A stretch of DNA of 22,516 nt from NCBI GenBank assembly GCA_029850565.1, contig JARCRR010000149.1, forward strand, positions 1 to 22,516. The letters run 5' to 3'. Positions 13,621 to 20,731 of the stretch are shown piece by piece (position 1 is the stretch's first letter; each line of letters opens with the position of its first letter). The stretch is from Gallionella sp. GTDB taxonomy: Bacteria > Pseudomonadota > Gammaproteobacteria > Burkholderiales > Gallionellaceae. The notes beneath the pieces are model-generated. The model saw only the letters and a list, made by a program, of their open reading frames with translations, was not told the DNA's origin and did not search any database. The translations under genes were made by a program, and so were the position numbers.

Positions 13621-14013
13621 ATGCGTCATCGTTTAGGACTTAGAAAACTCAACCGCACCAGCAGCCACCGTTTGGCGATGTTGCGCAACATGACCGTTTC
13701 GCTGCTGCGTCACGAAGTCATCAAGACTACCCTGCCAAAGGCTAAGGAACTGCGCCGCGTCGCTGAACCTATCCTGACATTGGGCAAGAACCCAAGCTTG
13801 GCGAATCGCCGTTTGGCGTTTGCTCGCCTGCGCGATCGCGAGATCGTCAGCAAGTTGTTCGACGAACTCGGACCACGTTATGCAGCACGTAACGGCGGCT
13901 ACTCCCGCATCCTGAAGTTCGGTTTCCGCAAGGGCGACAATGCTCCGATGGCATTGGTTGAACTGTTGGACCGCCCGGCAGAAGCACAAGCAGTGGAAGT
14001 CGCTGGCGAGTAA
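13621..14013 (+). CDS. rplQ: 50S ribosomal protein bL17
   Basis: 130 residues. bL17 lies at the tunnel-exit side of the 50S subunit. MRHRLGLRKLNRTSSHRLAMLRNM opens it, with TTLPKAKELRRVAEPILTLGK and RYAARNGGYSRILKFGFRKGDNAPMALVEL following. AGAGGAAAA is the ribosome binding site. It closes the alpha operon 45 nt after rpoA and is followed 20 nt later by a long terminator hairpin. Confidence 0.98.
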   Translation: MRHRLGLRKLNRTSSHRLAMLRNMTVSLLRHEVIKTTLPKAKELRRVAEPILTLGKNPSLANRRLAFARLRDREIVSKLFDELGPRYAARNGGYSRILKFGFRKGDNAPMALVELLDRPAEAQAVEVAGE

Positions 14014-14032
14014 GCTGAACAAAGCATAAGCA

Positions 14033-14074
14033 ACAAAACACAAGGCCGGGTAATTCCCGGCCTTGTTGTTTTGT
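14033..14074. terminator. bidirectional intrinsic terminator after rplQ
   Basis: ACAAGGCCGGG (14040 back-paired to 14066) forms a perfect 11-bp stem around the loop TAATT. With one bulged base (14067), the flanking ACAAAAC/GTTTTGT adds seven A-T-rich pairs, giving a 42-nt hairpin. T-rich flanks exist on both strands. It sits between the convergent rplQ and CAP-protein genes and can end both transcripts. Confidence 0.9.
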
Positions 14075-14104
14075 GATCCGATAACGACTAAACCGGAAGA
14101 TGAT

Positions 14105-14623
14105 TCAGTAGGGTTTCTCTCCTACCCAGTTGCCGGGTGTTTGGTATTGGCACACCCAAACCTGGTCGTTGGATTCCTCACACACTGCAAACGCGCAACC
14201 TACGGATTTCGTTGAGTGCCATATCACTTGTGTGTAGTGCCCGCACATCTTGCCATTGGCGCAGGTGTTGCGTGTGTAGTCGTAGTCTTTGACCTCGCTC
14301 CCCCAATCGTCAACGACCTTCCGCGGGCTGACCTGCTGCACCTCGTGCTTGCCATCTGACCAACGTATCGCACTCGCCCAATACAGGTTCTCGCCATATT
14401 TTCCATCCGGTTGGCTGTGCTTCATCCGGCATTGGTTCTCTGTTTTCAAATGGTCTGCCCAGCGTTGGGATGACGCAGCGAGTTCGGGTGAGTAGGTGAG
14501 CGGAGGCGTGCCCACTTTGGCGCGCCACTGGTTGTGTGCGGCGACCATCTCGGTCGCGTCGAAACCAGAGGCTTGGGCGGACAACGTCGGGATCAGGCAC
14601 AACAGAAGTAGGCGCTTCATCAT
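14105..14623 (-). CDS. secreted CAP/SCP-family (PR-1-like) protein
   Basis: 172 residues with a Sec signal peptide: MMKR, a hydrophobic run (about 5-14), and AQA at 16-18 as the likely signal-peptidase I site. The rest is one CAP domain (cysteine-rich secretory, antigen 5, PR-1). The usual His/Glu cavity set can be read: His69, Glu78 (GEN), Glu110 (WGSE) and His129 (CGHYTQVIW). Six cysteines after the signal peptide (65, 121, 127, 143, 148, 158) suggest disulfides in the periplasm or outside. The first ATG overlaps the uvrA stop (ATGATG). An alternative start is the next codon. The biological role is unknown. Confidence 0.9.
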   Translation of the reverse strand: MMKRLLLLCLIPTLSAQASGFDATEMVAAHNQWRAKVGTPPLTYSPELAASSQRWADHLKTENQCRMKHSQPDGKYGENLYWASAIRWSDGKHEVQQVSPRKVVDDWGSEVKDYDYTRNTCANGKMCGHYTQVIWHSTKSVGCAFAVCEESNDQVWVCQYQTPGNWVGEKPY

Positions 14624-17439
14624 TTTTCCAATAGTTTCTTCAGATACGGCCCGGTCACGCTATCAGGATTCGCAGCAACATCTTTGGGCGAACCTTGCGC
14701 CACGATGATTCCACCGCCGTCTCCGCCTTCAGGCCCCAAGTCGATGATCCAATCCGCGGTCTTGATGACGTCAAGATTATGCTCAATAACGACCAGCGTG
14801 TTGCCTTGGTCGCGCAGAGTGTGAATGACCTTGAGCAGCATGTCGATGTCGTGGAAGTGCAGGCCGGTGGTCGGCTCATCAAGGATGTACAAGGTGCGTC
14901 CGGTATCGCGCTTGGAGAGTTCCAGTGACAGTTTCACGCGCTGCGCTTCACCGCCGGAGAGCGTGGTCGCGCTTTGGCCGAGTGTGATGTAACCGAGCCC
15001 CACGTCCAGTAGCGTTTTTAACTTGCGTGCAAGGATGGGCACAGCGGAGAAGAACTCGTGTGCCTGCTCCACGGTCATGTTCAGTACCTGATGGATGTTC
15101 TTTCCCTTGTACTGGACTTCGAGTGTCTCGCGGTTGTAGCGGTGGCCGTGGCACACGTCGCAGGGCACGTACACATCGGGCAGGAAGTGCATCTCCACCT
15201 TGATCACGCCGTCGCCTTGGCACGATTCGCAACGTCCGCCCTTCACATTGAAGGAGAAGCGTCCCGGTCCGTAGCCGCGTTCACGCGAAGTTGGCACACC
15301 GGAGAACAGATCGCGTATCGGCGTGAACAGTCCGGTGTAGGTCGCCGGGTTGGAACGCGGGGTGCGACCGATAGGTGATTGGTCGACGCTGATGACCTTG
15401 TCGAAATGTTCCAGGCCTTCGATCTCGCGATAAGGTGCAGGCTCGGCATTGCTGCCGTAGAGATGCTTTGCCACTGCGTTGTACAGCGTGTCGTTGATGA
15501 GCGTGGACTTACCCGAGCCGGATACCCCTGTGATGCAGGTGAGTAGGCCGACAGGCAGATCGAGTGTCACATCTTTAAGATTATTGCCGCATGCGCCGAT
15601 AATCTTCAGCTTGCGTTCTTTGTCCGGTTTGCGATATGTCTTTGGTGCGGCGATGCTGCGACGCCCTGACAAATAATCGCCCGTCATCGATTGCGGGTTG
15701 GCGATCACTTCTTGCGGCGTGCCTTGTGCGACCACGATACCGCCGTGCTCACCCGCGCCCGGCCCCATATCCACCACGTAGTCCGCAGTCAGGATCGCAT
15801 CCTCATCGTGTTCCACCACGATGACGCTGTTGCCCATGTCGCGCAGGCGCTTGAGCGTATCCAGCAAGCGGTCGTTGTCGCGCTGATGCAGGCCGATGGA
15901 AGGCTCGTCCAGCACATACATCACGCCCGTCAGGCCAGAGCCGATCTGTGAGGCTAAGCGGATACGCTGCGCTTCGCCGCCTGACAGTGTCTCGGCGGAA
16001 CGATCCAACGACAGATATTCCAGTCCCACGTTATTGAGGAAGGTGAGGCGGCTCGCAATTTCTTGCACGATCTTCTCGGCGATGGCCTGCTTGTTACCCG
16101 GTAGTGTCACATTTTGAAAGAAAGTCAGTGCCTGCTTCAGCGGCAGAGCACTCAACTCAAAGATGGCGCGGTCGGCCACGCGCACATGACGCGCCTCTTC
16201 GCGCAAGCGTGTGCCTTTGCATTCCGGACAGGAACAACTGTTCAGATACTTCGCCAGTTCCTCGCGCACCGTGGGCGAATCCGTCTCTTTGTAGCGACGC
16301 TCCAGATTGTTCACGATGCCTTCAAAGGCATGCTCGCGCGTCATCTTCTTGCCGCGCTCGTTCAGGTATTGGAAGGGGATCTCTTCGCGCCCGCTGCCGT
16401 ACAACACCACCTGCTGTATCTTTTCCGGCAGGCTCTCGAAGGGGCGCTCCAAGTCGAAGTCGTAATGCTTCGCCAAACTGTCCAGCATCTGGAAATAGAA
16501 TTGATTGCGTTTGTCCCAGCCCTTGATCGCCCCGCTGCTCAAACTTAGTTGTGGGAAAACGACGATGCGCGCAGGGTCGAAGAACGAGATCACGCCCAAG
16601 CCGTCGCACTTCGGGCAAGCGCCCATCGGGCTGTTGAAGGAGAACAGGCGCGGTTCCAACTCTTGCAGTGAGTAGTTGCAGATAGGGCAGGCGAACTTGG
16701 CGGAGAACAGATGTTCCTTGCCGCTATCCATCTCCACTGCCAGAGCACGTCCGTCGGCGTGGCGCAACGCCGTTTCGAAAGATTCTGCCAAACGTTGTTT
16801 GATGTCCGGCGAGACCTTCAGGCGATCGACCACGATCTCGATGGTGTGTTTCGAATTCTTCGCAAGCTTGGGCAAGTTATCCATCTCGCAGATCTTGCCG
16901 TTCACGCGTAGTCGCACGAAACCCTGTGCACGCAACTCATCGAACAGATCTTCCTGCTCCCCTTTGCGTTCCACCACGATAGGGGAGAGGATCATCACCT
17001 TCGTCTCGGAAGGCAGCGCCAGCACATGATCCACCATCTGTCCTACAGACTGTGCCTGCAACACGATGTCATGCTGCGGGCAGAATGGATCGCCAGCGCG
17101 CGCGAACAACAGACGCAGGTAATCGTGAATCTCGGTGACCGTGCCTACAGTTGAACGCGGGTTGTGCGAAGTGGCTTTCTGCTCGATGGCGATGGCAGGG
17201 GAAAGACCTTCGATGAGATCCACGTCCGGCTTCTCCATCAACTGCAAGAACTGGCGCGCATACGCCGACAGCGATTCCACATAGCGCCGCTGCCCCTCGG
17301 CATACAGCGTATCGAACGCGAGTGAGGACTTGCCCGAGCCGGACAACCCCGTGATGACCACCAACTGATTGCGTGGCAGATCGAGGCTGATGTTCTTCAG
17401 GTTATGGGTGCGGGCACCGCGAATCTTGATGTATTCCAT
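14620..17439 (-). CDS. uvrA: excinuclease ABC subunit A
   Basis: 939 residues from the ATG at 17439 (MEYIKIRGARTHNLKN), matching E. coli UvrA (940). UvrA is the dimeric damage sensor of nucleotide excision repair that loads UvrB. It has two ABC modules: Walker A GLSGSGKS (31-38) and GVSGSGKS (638-645); signatures LSGGEAQR (485-492, 827-834); Walker B LDEPS and LDEPT. The DNA-binding zinc module has Cys737, 740, 760 and 763. A first four-cysteine set is at 251, 254, 275, 278. An in-frame TTG 20 codons upstream is rejected: it coincides with the predicted -35 and adds a non-family extension. No LexA box was seen upstream. Confidence 0.97.
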   Translation of the reverse strand: MEYIKIRGARTHNLKNISLDLPRNQLVVITGLSGSGKSSLAFDTLYAEGQRRYVESLSAYARQFLQLMEKPDVDLIEGLSPAIAIEQKATSHNPRSTVGTVTEIHDYLRLLFARAGDPFCPQHDIVLQAQSVGQMVDHVLALPSETKVMILSPIVVERKGEQEDLFDELRAQGFVRLRVNGKICEMDNLPKLAKNSKHTIEIVVDRLKVSPDIKQRLAESFETALRHADGRALAVEMDSGKEHLFSAKFACPICNYSLQELEPRLFSFNSPMGACPKCDGLGVISFFDPARIVVFPQLSLSSGAIKGWDKRNQFYFQMLDSLAKHYDFDLERPFESLPEKIQQVVLYGSGREEIPFQYLNERGKKMTREHAFEGIVNNLERRYKETDSPTVREELAKYLNSCSCPECKGTRLREEARHVRVADRAIFELSALPLKQALTFFQNVTLPGNKQAIAEKIVQEIASRLTFLNNVGLEYLSLDRSAETLSGGEAQRIRLASQIGSGLTGVMYVLDEPSIGLHQRDNDRLLDTLKRLRDMGNSVIVVEHDEDAILTADYVVDMGPGAGEHGGIVVAQGTPQEVIANPQSMTGDYLSGRRSIAAPKTYRKPDKERKLKIIGACGNNLKDVTLDLPVGLLTCITGVSGSGKSTLINDTLYNAVAKHLYGSNAEPAPYREIEGLEHFDKVISVDQSPIGRTPRSNPATYTGLFTPIRDLFSGVPTSRERGYGPGRFSFNVKGGRCESCQGDGVIKVEMHFLPDVYVPCDVCHGHRYNRETLEVQYKGKNIHQVLNMTVEQAHEFFSAVPILARKLKTLLDVGLGYITLGQSATTLSGGEAQRVKLSLELSKRDTGRTLYILDEPTTGLHFHDIDMLLKVIHTLRDQGNTLVVIEHNLDVIKTADWIIDLGPEGGDGGGIIVAQGSPKDVAANPDSVTGPYLKKLLEK

Positions 17440-17470
17440 GCTGGAAAGAGAGTCCGAAAAACGACTCGTC

Positions 17471-17499
17471 AATATACGCGAAAACGGGGGCTTCCCCAA
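17471..17499 (-). promoter_or_regulatory. putative sigma70 promoter of uvrA
   Basis: On the minus strand TTGGGG (17499-17494), a 17-bp spacer and TATATT (17476-17471) lie 31 bp before the uvrA ATG. Transcription would start near 17464. This supports the ATG at 17439 as start. The match is by consensus only. Confidence 0.5.
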
Positions 17500-17576
17500 A
17501 CAGCTTTAGGAGTGTTTTGGGTAAGGTTACCTGAACAAGAACACGGCATGGTTGATGTCCGAGAAGGAGGGTGACC

Positions 17577-17585
17577 TGTTAAGAT
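17577..17585 (+). promoter_or_regulatory. possible extended -10 promoter of the MFS gene
   Basis: TGT-TAAGAT (17577-17585) is an extended -10 type element about 34 bp before the MFS gene start. No good -35 lies 16-18 bp upstream. It is in the 179-bp divergent gap between uvrA and the transporter. The assignment is weak. Confidence 0.3.
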
Positions 17586-17618
17586 ACGCCCCTTCCAAAA
17601 TTCACCCGCTTCCGCTTC

Positions 17619-19007
17619 ATGTCCGTTTCAGATTCCATGACTCCTTTCGAACGCCGCGCCAGTATCGGCTTGGCGAGCATCTATGGCCTGCGCATGTTGG
17701 GCTTGTTCATCATCCTGCCGATCTTCGCGCTGTATGCCGAGGACTTGCCCGGTGGGAAAAGTCATTTCCTGATCGGCGTCGCGCTCGGTGCGTATGGACT
17801 GACACAAGCTATCTTGCAGATCCCCGCGGGCTGGTTGTCTGACCGTTACGGGCGCAAACCCATCATCATCGTTGGCTTGCTGTTGTTTGCGGCGGGCAGC
17901 TTTATCGCCGCCTCGGCGGATGACATCTACTGGATCATCGCGGGTCGCGTCATCCAAGGCGCAGGGGCGATTAATGCGGCGGTGATGGCGCTGACCGCCG
18001 ACCTCACGCGCGAGGAGCATCGCACCAAAGCGATGGCGCTTATCGGTATCACCATCGGCATTACATTCTCCATCTCGATGGTGTTGTCGCCCATCCTGTA
18101 CAAGTTCATCGGTATGTCGGGCATCTTCACGCTGACGGGCGTGCTAGCTTTCGTCTCCATCGCCATGGTGCTGTGGTTCATCCCCAACCCCGCCATCACG
18201 CGCTTCCATTCCGATACCGAAGCCAACACCAGCAAACTCAAGGACGTGCTGCGCAACAAAGACCTGCTGCGTATGGACTTTGGCGTGTTCACCTTGCATG
18301 CCATCCTGATGTCGGTGTTCATGCAAGTGCCGTTCATCCTGCGTGCGGACGGCTTGGATATCCATCATCAATGGGTGGTGTATCTGCCCGTCATGCTCAT
18401 CGCTTTCGGCCTCATGATTCCTCCCATTCTCATCGCGGAGAAACAAGCCAAGATGAAGCAGGTGTTCATGGCCTCCATCGGCGTAGCGGCATTGGCACAA
18501 CTCGGCATCCTGTTCCTGCAAGACAGCGTGTGGGGGGTGGCGATATCGCTGCTGGTGTTCTTCACCGCGTTCAACGTGTTGGAAGCCACGCAACCTTCCA
18601 TCGTCAGCAAGATCGCCCCGCTGGATGCCAAAGGCACGGCGATGGGTGTATTCAGCAGCGTGCAGTTCTTGGGGGCGTTCTTCGGATCGGCTATGGGCGG
18701 CTTGTTGATGCAGGTCTATGGTGGCAATGCGGTACTCATCTTTGCGGTGTTCATGTTGATGTTGTGGCTGTTCGTTGCATCCAGCATGCAGCCCCCCAAG
18801 CCGCTGATGACCAAGATGTATCACCTGCGCGAGATGTCCGAAGAGGATGCGCGCACATTGAAGCAGTCTCTGGCACAATTACGCGGTGTCGGGGAAGTAT
18901 TGATCGTCGCCAGCGAACAGATCGCCTGTCTCAAGGTTGAGATTAGCGGGTTTGATGAGGACGGAGTTGAATATCTAGTGAAAGGGGCTTCAGATGTCAG
19001 TGAATAA
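17619..19007 (+). CDS. yajR: MFS transporter, YajR type
   Basis: 462 residues with about 12 hydrophobic segments (residues 20-390). The MFS motif A GWLSDRYGRKP is at 71-81, and ALTADLTREEHRTKAMALIGITIGITF at 124-150 resembles E. coli YajR closely. After the last helix, residues about 399-455 form a soluble tail (AQLRGVGEVLIVASEQIACLKVEI) matching the ferredoxin-like YAM domain of YajR. YajR is a proton-driven transporter of uncertain substrate. Two ATGs are possible (17619, 17637); neither has a clear ribosome binding site, and the first gives the E. coli-like N-terminus. The end overlaps ssb by 14 nt. Confidence 0.88.
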   Translation: MSVSDSMTPFERRASIGLASIYGLRMLGLFIILPIFALYAEDLPGGKSHFLIGVALGAYGLTQAILQIPAGWLSDRYGRKPIIIVGLLLFAAGSFIAASADDIYWIIAGRVIQGAGAINAAVMALTADLTREEHRTKAMALIGITIGITFSISMVLSPILYKFIGMSGIFTLTGVLAFVSIAMVLWFIPNPAITRFHSDTEANTSKLKDVLRNKDLLRMDFGVFTLHAILMSVFMQVPFILRADGLDIHHQWVVYLPVMLIAFGLMIPPILIAEKQAKMKQVFMASIGVAALAQLGILFLQDSVWGVAISLLVFFTAFNVLEATQPSIVSKIAPLDAKGTAMGVFSSVQFLGAFFGSAMGGLLMQVYGGNAVLIFAVFMLMLWLFVASSMQPPKPLMTKMYHLREMSEEDARTLKQSLAQLRGVGEVLIVASEQIACLKVEISGFDEDGVEYLVKGASDVSE

Positions 19008-19455
19008 GGCAATCCTAATCGGTCGTTTGGGCAAAGACCCGGAGACCCGTTATATGACCAACGGCGAAGCGGTGACCAACGTGTCGCTGGCAACATCCGA
19101 GAACTACAAGGACAAGAACGGCGAGAAACAAGAACGCACCGAATGGCATAACCTCGTGTTCTATCGTCGCCTGGCAGAGATCGCGGGCGAGTATCTGAAG
19201 AAGGGTTCCATGGTCTACGTTGAAGGCCGCATCCAGACACGCAAGTGGCAGGACAAAGAAGGCAAAGACCGTTACACCACCGAGATCGTGGTCAACGAGA
19301 TGACCATGCTGGGCGGCAAATCGAGTGGCGGGGGTAGCTTTGAAGTGGTGGAGAATCAATCATCCGCTCCGGCACGCAGCGCACCGGCGGCCAAGCCTGC
19401 CGCACCGGCAGCCAAAGGCAACTTCGACAACTTCGACGACGACATCCCGTTTTAG
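18994..19455 (+). CDS. ssb: single-stranded DNA-binding protein
   Basis: 153 residues. SSB coats single-stranded DNA as a tetramer and recruits repair and replication proteins. The N-terminal OB fold (about 1-110) has SVNKAILIGRLGKDPETRYM, TEWHNLVFYRRLAEIAGEYLKKGSMVYVEG and TTEIVVNEMTMLGG. A Gly/Ala/Pro-rich linker follows, then the acidic tip FDDDIPF that binds partner proteins. AAAGGGG lies 7 nt before the ATG. The start lies inside the end of the MFS gene. In E. coli ssb is divergent to uvrA; here the transporter stands between them. Confidence 0.97.
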   Translation: MSVNKAILIGRLGKDPETRYMTNGEAVTNVSLATSENYKDKNGEKQERTEWHNLVFYRRLAEIAGEYLKKGSMVYVEGRIQTRKWQDKEGKDRYTTEIVVNEMTMLGGKSSGGGSFEVVENQSSAPARSAPAAKPAAPAAKGNFDNFDDDIPF

Positions 19456-19482
19456 TTTTTACATTTTTGTAGTGTTAAGATT

Positions 19483-19510
19483 GGCCACCCTATAGGTGGC
19501 CTTTCCCATT
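19483..19510 (+). terminator. intrinsic terminator after ssb
   Basis: GGCCACC (19483-19489), loop CTATA and GGTGGCC (19495-19501) form a perfect 7-bp stem followed by TTTCCCATTT. The tail is interrupted by CCC, so efficiency may be moderate. It lies 28 nt after the ssb stop. Confidence 0.75.
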
Positions 19511-19551
19511 TTGGGCATCAGTGGTTGGCATCAGAAAACCGAGGTGGTCGC

Positions 19552-20103
19552 ATGACAAGATCTTCCAAACCCGCCCCCATCCATCGCCTCGCGCTTCGCG
19601 TGCGAGAACTCGCGCAGTTGTTCAACTCGATGGATCCGACACCGTTCCTGAACAAAGACCTCGATCAGGAAGCGGAAGACTTCATCGAAGCTTGGGCCGC
19701 CGGATATGCACCGGGGAGTCGCTTTCATATCACCATCCATCTTGAACAGTGGCCGACAGACGGCGATCCGAGCGAGATGTTGGTCGGTGCGATCCACAAT
19801 CATTTCTCCTACAAGGCCGAGCGCACGCGCAGAGCTTTGAAACAACTGTTGCAGCAAGGCCGCATGAGCCTGGGCATCGGACTGGTCTTCGTTACGCTGT
19901 GTCTGCTCGCTGCCGATGCTATGGGAAAGTTCGGCCCCTATACCGGCTCCACCATCGCGCGCGAAAGTCTCACCATCATCGGCTGGGTCGCCATGTGGCG
20001 CCCGCTGGAGATATTTCTTTACGACTGGTGGCCGCTGCAACGCCAGATACGTCTATATCAGCATTTGAGCAACGCTCACATCCAAGTGATACAGGGCAAA
20101 TGA
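19552..20103 (+). CDS. uncharacterised two-TM membrane protein
   Basis: 183 residues from the ATG at 19552, with GAGGTGG 4 nt upstream; an in-frame TTG nine codons earlier lacks a ribosome binding site. The soluble N-terminal part has LRVRELAQLFNSMDPTPF and an acidic stretch LDQEAEDFIEAWAAG. Two hydrophobic segments lie at about 105-122 and 138-157. The end YDWWPLQRQIRLYQHLSNAHI is aromatic and basic, and looks like a conserved family motif. I do not recognise a function. Its codon use and position (between ssb and greB, same strand) suggest a real gene. A Hidden-Markov search would show whether it belongs to a DUF family. Confidence 0.8.
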   Translation: MTRSSKPAPIHRLALRVRELAQLFNSMDPTPFLNKDLDQEAEDFIEAWAAGYAPGSRFHITIHLEQWPTDGDPSEMLVGAIHNHFSYKAERTRRALKQLLQQGRMSLGIGLVFVTLCLLAADAMGKFGPYTGSTIARESLTIIGWVAMWRPLEIFLYDWWPLQRQIRLYQHLSNAHIQVIQGK

Positions 20104-20158
20104 GTCAAAGTATTTTCAGTTACCATTTGGGGCTCCATTTCTCAAGTTGTGGATTCCG

Positions 20159-20731
20159 ATGAGCAAAGCCTTCACCCGCGAGAACGATGACGCTGACGAC
20201 GATGAGGATTCACCGTCGTTGCCTGCGCTGCCTGCGGGTACCAAGAACTACATCACCCCGGCCGGATACCAACGCCTGAAAGCGGAATACATGTACCTGC
20301 TGGACGAAGAGCGCCCGGCCTTGGTGCAGACGGTGTCTTGGGCGGCGGGGAATGGCGACCGCTCGGAGAACGGCGACTACATCTACGGCAAGAAACGTCT
20401 GCGCGAGATCGACCGTCGCCTGCGCTTCCTCGCCAAGCGCCTGGAGAACTCCCAAGTGATCGACCCGGCACAGCGCGGCGAGTGCGACCAAGTGTTCTTC
20501 GGCGCGACGGTGACGGTGTGTCATGGAGATGGTGCGGAGCGCACCTACAGCATCGTGGGGGTCGACGAGGCGAATGCGAGCAAAGGGCACATCAGTTGGG
20601 TGTCACCCTTGGCACGCGCGCTGCTCAAGGCGCGTGAGGACGATACGGTGAAACTACCGCTACCCGATGGCGTGGAAGAGTTGGTGGTGGTGGAAGTGGT
20701 CTATCAAAGCATCGAACTCGGCGAGCCATGA
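20159..20731 (+). CDS. greB: transcription elongation factor GreB
   Basis: 190 residues. GreB enters the secondary channel of RNA polymerase and stimulates cleavage of backtracked RNA. The coiled-coil domain contains NGDRSENGDY (65-74), whose acidic tip residues Asp67 and Glu70 assist the catalytic metal, then KKRLREIDRRLRFLAKRLEN. The C-terminal FKBP-like domain has VFFGATVTV and SPLARALL. Compared with E. coli GreB (158) it has an about 28-residue N-terminal extension (SKAFTRENDDADDDED, then LPALPAGTKNYITP). I recall this extension in other proteobacterial GreB proteins. The ATG (not an upstream TTG) is taken as start; the ribosome binding site is weak. ATGA overlaps selO. Confidence 0.93.
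   Translation: MSKAFTRENDDADDDEDSPSLPALPAGTKNYITPAGYQRLKAEYMYLLDEERPALVQTVSWAAGNGDRSENGDYIYGKKRLREIDRRLRFLAKRLENSQVIDPAQRGECDQVFFGATVTVCHGDGAERTYSIVGVDEANASKGHISWVSPLARALLKAREDDTVKLPLPDGVEELVVVEVVYQSIELGEP

Noticed and set aside
17440..17499. 20-codon N-terminal extension of UvrA from a TTG
   Set aside because: UvrA proteins start at MEYI-like sequence; the TTG falls on the predicted -35 and the extension spans the predicted -10.
17440..17618. LexA (SOS) operator in the uvrA-yajR gap
   Set aside because: CTGT occurs on both strands but without ACAG at the required distance, so no operator is claimed.
17552..17842. 96-codon plus-strand frame before and into the MFS gene
   Set aside because: It overlaps the transporter in another frame, and its product has no recognisable feature. 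The AAGGAGG inside it precedes only a GTG with a stop three codons later.
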